Source: a virus. From it: a DNA stretch of 45,185 nucleotides. The stretch spans positions 1 to 45,185 of IMG/VR virus record IMGVR_UViG_3300043434_001104; one strand, written 5' to 3'. Below, piece after piece: positions 8,279 to 15,200 of this stretch (position 1 is the stretch's first letter; each line of letters starts with the position of its first letter). The notes under the pieces were generated by a model, which was given only the letters and a program-made list of their open reading frames with translations, ran no database searches and was not told the DNA's origin. The translations under genes were made by a program, and so were the position numbers.

Positions 8279-9247
8279 GTGACTGAAGAAGAGTATATTG
8301 GAATCGTTGGAGAAATATTTGATGGTTATACAGACATAGCCTACAAAGGGCAAATTGTATACATCAAGCATTTCTCTATTCGAGATCAAAGATACATTCA
8401 TAAGTTTTACAACAAATACAAGTCAATTGCAGAATCAAAGGGCATCCCCTCAGAAAGGGAGATGCTCGATTCTTTATTGGAAGACGGTCTATGGAAAGAC
8501 GAAGACGAGAAGCAGATTATTGGTCTAGAGCAAGAGATAGAAGGTCTGAAAGCATCTCAAAAACTCACTCTTCTTCCATCAAAAAAACAATCTATTCAAA
8601 AAATCATAGATGACAAATCACATGAGTTTATTAATTTAATCAACAAAAAAAACGAACTAGTTGGGAACACTTCTGAGAAGTATGCATCTAGAAGATCTAA
8701 TGAAGAATTTATTAGATATTTACTTTACAGGGATAAAGAGTGCAAAGAACATTTTTTTACAGATGCAGAGTTTGCGGATTTAACAGATGATGAAATATCT
8801 TACTTTGTTAATTGCAATAATGCTATTTCAGAGAGGTTGAGTGAGCAAAATATACAACATGTTGTGTTAAGAGACTTCTTTAACATGTATATGTCTCAAA
8901 CCGAAGATGTCAAAGGATTTTACGGAAAAGCTATTATTGAGCTTTCTGTTTACCAATTAAAACTCGCTCTTTATGCGAGAGTATTCTTTAATATGTTCCA
9001 GTATCATGATGACATTCCAGAGAGGATGAAAAAAGATCCATCAGCGATACTTAATTTTGTAGAAATGAAAAAAGGAGGTTCTAAAACTTACAATCAATCT
9101 GAAAGCGGAGCTTCTGCCGTGTTCGGAGCTACAAAAGAGGATTTGGAATACCTAGATCCAAATGCCAAAAAAGTTAGTTTATCAGAAGAGATTCAAAAAA
9201 GAGGCGGCACAATGAATATGGAAGATTTCATTAATTTGATGAGTTAG
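8279..9247 (+). CDS. Probable tail assembly chaperone 2 (GTG start)
   Basis: A 322-residue helical protein between the first chaperone-like gene and the tape measure gene. The N-terminus (EEYIGIVGEIFDGYTDI) is followed by a charged region with KHFSIRDQRYIHKFYNKY, a short coiled coil (residues ~80-130), and a C-terminal acidic tail ending MNMEDFINLMS. Translation begins at GTG 2 nt after the upstream stop; no ATG lies nearby in frame, and an in-frame stop at 8267 excludes an earlier start. Tail assembly or baseplate-chaperone function is positional inference. Confidence 0.5.
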   Translation: MTEEEYIGIVGEIFDGYTDIAYKGQIVYIKHFSIRDQRYIHKFYNKYKSIAESKGIPSEREMLDSLLEDGLWKDEDEKQIIGLEQEIEGLKASQKLTLLPSKKQSIQKIIDDKSHEFINLINKKNELVGNTSEKYASRRSNEEFIRYLLYRDKECKEHFFTDAEFADLTDDEISYFVNCNNAISERLSEQNIQHVVLRDFFNMYMSQTEDVKGFYGKAIIELSVYQLKLALYARVFFNMFQYHDDIPERMKKDPSAILNFVEMKKGGSKTYNQSESGASAVFGATKEDLEYLDPNAKKVSLSEEIQKRGGTMNMEDFINLMS

Positions 9248-9269
9248 TTAGAGTCATTTTTGTGTAATC

Positions 9270-9285
9270 CCTTATAGGAATAAGG
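9270..9285 (+). promoter_or_regulatory. Small hairpin with AGGA loop before the tape measure start
   Basis: CCTTAT (9270-9275) and ATAAGG (9280-9285) can pair with AGGA as the loop, ending 4 nt before the ATG at 9290. This is one of few purine-rich, Shine-Dalgarno-like stretches in the window. It may tune tape measure translation. The functional reading is inferred. Confidence 0.3.
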
Positions 9286-9289
9286 AATC

Positions 9290-12200
9290 ATGCAAGCAAT
9301 TCAATTACCAGTAACTCAAGTAGGTTTAGAGCAAAGTATTCAAGCCGCAATGAAGCGAGCTAGTGGATCTGCTCAAATCAATCTTGGAACAAATTCACGA
9401 CAAATTAACGCTTTGTCCCAACCCTTGGGTAGAATTACTGGTCAAGCTGATGAGTTCTCAAAATCTATGGCAGCAGCTAATGCTCGCGTTCTAGCATTCG
9501 GAGCTTCTGCTGGTATTATCGCTGGAGTATCTAAGGCGATGTCTGGATTGGTAACAAGCACCATCAAGGTGGAAAAAAGTCTTGTAGAAATAAATGCCGT
9601 ATTAAACAAAAGTGGCAGCGAATTAGATAAATTTGGACAGCAGATTTTTAATACAGCAAAAAATACAGGTAAATCTTTTGAAGAAGTTGCCAGCGGCGCA
9701 TTAGAGTTGGCTCGTCAAGGTTTGAGTGCAGAAGATACTATTAACAGATTGAACGATGCTCTTATTCTTTCTAGACTTTCAGGATTGGATGCAGCTCAAT
9801 CTGTTGAAGGTTTAACTGCCGCATTTAACTCTTTTAAAAAATCTGGTATTACAACCGCAGAGATTTTGAACAAAGTTGTTGCTGTTTCTCAAAAATATGC
9901 AGTATCGGAAAGAGATATTATTGAAGGTGTAAAACGCTCTGCTTCAGTTGCTCAACAAGCTGGAGTTTCATTTGAAGAGTTGGCGGCAGTTATTACGGCA
10001 GTTCAGCAGACTACTGCCAGAGGTGGCGCTGTTATCGGTAACAGTTTTAAAACTATTTTCGCGAGAATCCAAAGAAAAGATGTTCTTTCTGATTTGAAAG
10101 GCATGGGTATAGCAGTTGAAGATCTTCAGGGAAATGTATTACCAGCATTAAGAATTTTAGAAAATCTTGCAGCTAAATTAAATAACTTTTCTCAAATTGA
10201 ACAGGCGAGTATTGCCGAAAAACTTGGTGGTGTTTTCCAGTTAGATAAATTATTGGCAGCACTTAAAGATCTTTCTTCTGAAGCTTCGGTAACTTCTGGA
10301 GCTTTAGAGGTGATGGGAAAAGCTGGAAATTCAGCGTATCAGAAAAATGTCGTCTTAAATCAAACTCTCGCTGCTTTATTGAATAAAGTTGCCGTAAGTG
10401 CTGAACAACTTGGCGCAAAACTTGGTGAAATTGGCGTAACAGACAGCTTAAAGAATGTCTTGGGATTTTTTAATGGTCTGCTAGAAGGCATTCAAAAAGT
10501 TTTGGGAGAAGAAAGTGGACTTGGTACTATGGTTCGTGGACTTGTTAAGGGTCTTGGAAATTTCTTGGGTGGTCCAGGTTTGGCTATTTTTGGTGCTATT
10601 ATTCTTAAACTTTCTAAGGATTTGGTGCAGTTTGGATTTGCCAGCTTGAAAACATTCTTTGGAATTGGCAAGGCAGCGCAAGAAGTAAAAAGTGTCGAAA
10701 CAGCAATCTCTCAAATCCTAGCTAAAAACGTAAACTTGCAACAGCAGTTGTTTGCGCTAGAAGGCAATAGAGCTGCTCAATTAAAAGTAATTACTGGAGC
10801 ATTGGTTGAGCAAGAAGCGCTTCTTCGTAGAAGTGCTAATATTTCCTCTGGATTGGCAAAACCTCTTTACAATGTTGGGGTTAGAGCAGGTGGTTCTGGA
10901 TTGCGCGTTGGCAATAGTGCTGATGGCTATATGCCAGCAGTCGCAAAAGAAAGTAAAGCGATCAAACAAGGAGTTGGTGGCGCTCGCGCAGGTGATAAGC
11001 CTGTTGTGATTCCAAACTTTAATTTTGGCGGCGGCAAAAAGGGAACGATGGTTGCACACACTGGTGAGTATGTTGTGCCTAATTTCAATGGAAGTGGCGG
11101 CTCTGCTGTGTTTAATAGACAAATGGTGCAGTCAATGGGATTGCCATCAGGAGCAAAGAAAATTAATGCGGCTGGAGGATTCGTTCCAAATTTTGCAATA
11201 AAAGGGCTAGCTGCAAAAGATTTTGACAAAGAGGGTGGAGGAGAATATAAAATATTAGCTGGGAGAATTTTTGAATCTTTGTTGCGGGGAGAAAATTATA
11301 TAGATTTGACAGAAAATGTAGTTGGACCAGATATAGATAAGGGTAAATTTAAAATTAAAGAAGCTAAAATATCTGGAAAAGCAGCATGGAGAGATCCAAA
11401 TTTTGGCACTGGCAAGCCAAAGGGATCTAATTTGATTTTGCCAAAAACAGCAACTGATGATTTCGATAAAAAATTGATTTTAGAAAAAGGAGCAGATATT
11501 TTTAGATCTCAAATTACTCATCAAAAACTTTTTGGAATTGCAAGAAAAATTATAGCTAGGGAAAGTGTTAAACCAGTGACTAATTTATCACGTATTGAAT
11601 TAGCATCTAACGGTTTTATTCCAAACTTTGCTCCAAAATTCAATGCAGAAACCGTTAGAAAATACGCTGACGAAATTGAAAAATACAAACACCCAACAAA
11701 AGATTTCTACGAATTCCCAGATGGAACTGGTGGTTATGGATCTCAGATAAAAAATGTCTTATCAAGACAACAATCAAAAGCTGTTGCCAATAAGATAATC
11801 AAAGAGAAAAAAATAGAAGATAAGGGATTTTATAATTTAAATGCTGATGAGCTTGGCGGTATTCTTTTAGTTTCTCCTAGATTTGGCAAAAGCCAAGGAT
11901 CATTGGATACTTCGATGCAGATTGGCGAAATTCCATACTTCAATCAAGATAAATCTCCGCCTATTGATAAAAATAAATATATCAAATTAGCTGGCATTAA
12001 AACATCTAATACGCCAAGTGGTAGAGATTTGAAATCTTTAAGAGCGGATGTTAATGAATTATTTTCTGATGGAATTGTAAAACTTGCATATAGATTATAT
12101 GGTGAAACTTTTGACCCTGCAAGCGGAGGAGAGTTTTCTGCAAAACTACAATCTCTAGATGCTTCCAAAAAAGAACAATTGTTACCTCCTGCTGCACAAG

Positions 12201-15200
12201 GAGATTTATTCGAAGCTGCTGGAAAAGTAGCTCTAAATAGTTTTGCGAATTTAGAATCTTTGTTTGGTTCTGGCGAACAAAATAGACCGTTTGATTTCCA
12301 AAATCCAGAAGCATTGCGTAAAGTATTTGGCGTAAATGCCAAAAGAGGTGAAGCCAAGAGAGGAGGAGAGAAAAACTTTAGCTCTTCCAAGCAAGTTCAA
12401 GGAATAATCAAAAAAATATTCAATGATTCAGAGTATGGACAAAGCGCAGTTCAATCCCTGAAGAATCAAGGAGCGTTTAATTTTTCTAAGGCACAAAAGG
12501 CAGCGCAAGCGAAAAATGCTTTTGGAGGTTTTATTCCCAATTTTGCTCAAACGGGCCAGCTTATTGGCAGTGGGCAAGAAAGCGATGTGTTTAGAAAGGG
12601 CAATAGAGTAATTAAATATTCAAAAGGCGACGAAAGACAAGCGTCAGAAAAAGCACAGTTGAATAAAGCGATGAACTGGGCGGCTGCTAAAAACCAGCTG
12701 AATAATATTTATAAAGATGGAAAATTGAGAATTCTTCAAACTTTCCAAAGACAAGGTTTTTCTGTGCAAGCATTTGCTGGAGAAACGGGGGCAACAGTTA
12801 TTAAAGATAAATTAAAAGCATTTAAATTATCAGATTTGATTGATAGAAAATTTGAAGAAGCGAGAAATCGTAATACACAAGAACCAGACTGGCTAGCTCC
12901 ATTGTTTTTTGATCCTGATCCACGTAATTTTACTTTTTTAAATGGTGTAAAAGGAGATATTAATAGAGCATCTGTAGAGGAAATATTTAACGCTAATAAA
13001 TTTGGTCTTATTGATATGGGAGTTTATCCTTTGAGATTGCCTGATATAAAGAAAAGAGCTGCTGGCGGCTTCCTTCCCAACTTCGCCAATCCACTCCAAG
13101 CAGCAGTAGGTCGCGAAATGGCTGCTGGTGTTCCTGCTTCACAAATTTATATTGATAAGAGTCCTGCGTTGAAGAATGCGGCAAACCCTATGGGTTTGAT
13201 GGTTGCCAATCGTCGTGACGAACCCGCTGGTGGATTCCAAGGTATTAATCGCGCCAGAAGAGAAGGAGCTAATCCAATGACGTATGGTGCTGCTGGTGGG
13301 TTTGTGCCTAATTATGTCGCCGCAGTTCCAGCTCAACACCAAGCGGCAGCGTATGGTAGACCAGCAGCTTCTTCTACTGCAAATGATAAAGCAGCATCAG
13401 GTGCTGGAAAAACCCTTGTAGCTTTAGTTGCTTTCCAAAGCGCTGTTTCTGTTTTGTCTGGATTTTTAGAACAAGCGGGAGACGGCGGGAAAAAATTAGC
13501 AGAAACTCTTCAAAAGGTAGCGACAACTGCTTTGATTTTTGGAGGTATTGCTTTTAGCGATCCAATCAAAAAATTAAAAGAGTTCGCTGATGAGCTTGAA
13601 AAAACAAGAAAAGCAGCTAGAGATTCAGCAACAGATGGCTATTACAAAGGATATAGAAGCGGAAGAGCTGGAGAATCAACTGACAAGTTAAACCTCATGG
13701 GAAAAATAGGTGGCGGTGTTGGCCGTGGGGTAACATTTGCTAGAGACACAGCTTCAAATGCTTATGGTTTTGTTCGCAATAAAGCAGCTGGAGCGGCAAC
13801 TGCGTTTGCTAGCACCAACATTGGAGGAAAAGTTATTGGTTTCGGTCGAGGAGTAGGAAATTTCGGTCGAGGAGTAGGAGCTGTCGGTGGTTTTGTTGGT
13901 CGAGGAATAGGAGCTGCTGGCGTTGCTGCTGGTGGTCTTCTTGGACCCATAACTCTTGCTGTTGGCGGATTTAAAGCTGTTGGTGAAGCTCTTAGTGGTT
14001 TTAGAACTTTTTCAAATTCAGCCGCAAAATCATTAGGAGAAATGTCTGTATATGCTGCCAAGGCATCTGAATCTTTGTCTGAATTAGATAAAACCGCTAT
14101 AGAGGCAGAAACTAACAGAAGATATGGAGTAACAGGGGGTACTCTGTTAGGTTCAATTGCTGACATAACTGGAGCTTCAGCTATAGCCTCTGGAATTACT
14201 GGACGACAAATATCTAATACTAGTTATCGAGGACGAAATGTTGAGCTATCAAATGTATCAGAAGATACATTTAAGCAAATTGAAAAAGCCTTTATTGCTT
14301 CATACGTTGGAGCTAATAGGACTAAGTTTGCAACAGCAGAAGATGCTGCTGGCGTAGCAGCAGCGGAATTTTCTAAGAAATTCGCAGATGGTTTTGATGA
14401 ATTCGATGCAGAATATATTAAAAATGATATTAAAGAATTAAGCGAAGAAGCTCAAAGATTTAGAAAAGATAATGCTGTAGCAGAAGCGCTAAAACAAGCA
14501 AAAATACAATCTGAATTAGCAGCAAGAGACGTAATTAATTTTAATAATGTTCTAGGAGATAGCGCAAATAAGATTATTCAATTAAAAGCAAAAGTATTTG
14601 AACTAAAAAGTTCTAATGAAATATTCAAGGCTCTGTCAGAAGCTGGCACTGAAAATGCTATTAATTTGTCAGAATTTCAAAAAGTTGCCCAAAAACTTGG
14701 AACAACCTTGCAATCTTTAGATGCTTCAAAAGCAGTTCAGGAATTAGATTTATTCACAAAAACAACTGAAAATATAGATAATATTGTAAGAACGAATCTT
14801 AAAGATTTAACTGTCCAAGATGTAGGTTTAGGTGAAGTATACTCGAAGATTAAAACCGATATTCTTTCTGGTGATTTAGAGAGAATAAATGCAGTAATTG
14901 CCAATCCCGCTAAAGCAAGCGATCTTATTAGATTATTTGGTCAAGATTATAGAACCGTTTTGCAAGATCTAACTAAAGAGTATGCTAATCAAACAGTAGA
15001 AATAAAAAACCAATTAAAAGAGGCTCAAAACAATGCCAATATAGAAGCATACCGATCAGCACTAGCACAACAAACAACATCTGCGCTTGAGAATCAAACC
15101 AAACAACTTGATTTGCAAAAATTAAGTTTTGAAAAAATGTCAGAGTATGCTGACAAAATTAGAGCATCGACAAGTAAAATTTCCGATTTAAATTTCGAAA

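Noticed and set aside
8230-8285. Programmed frameshift between the two tail assembly chaperone genes
   Set aside because: The second gene is in the -1 frame, but an in-frame stop at 8267 leaves only a few nucleotides for slippage and no X-XXY-YYZ slippery heptamer is present there. The second gene has its own GTG start.
13841-13930. CRISPR-like repeat array
   Set aside because: The repeats are 21 nt, in frame, without spacers, and encode a Gly-rich protein segment; this is an internal coding repeat.
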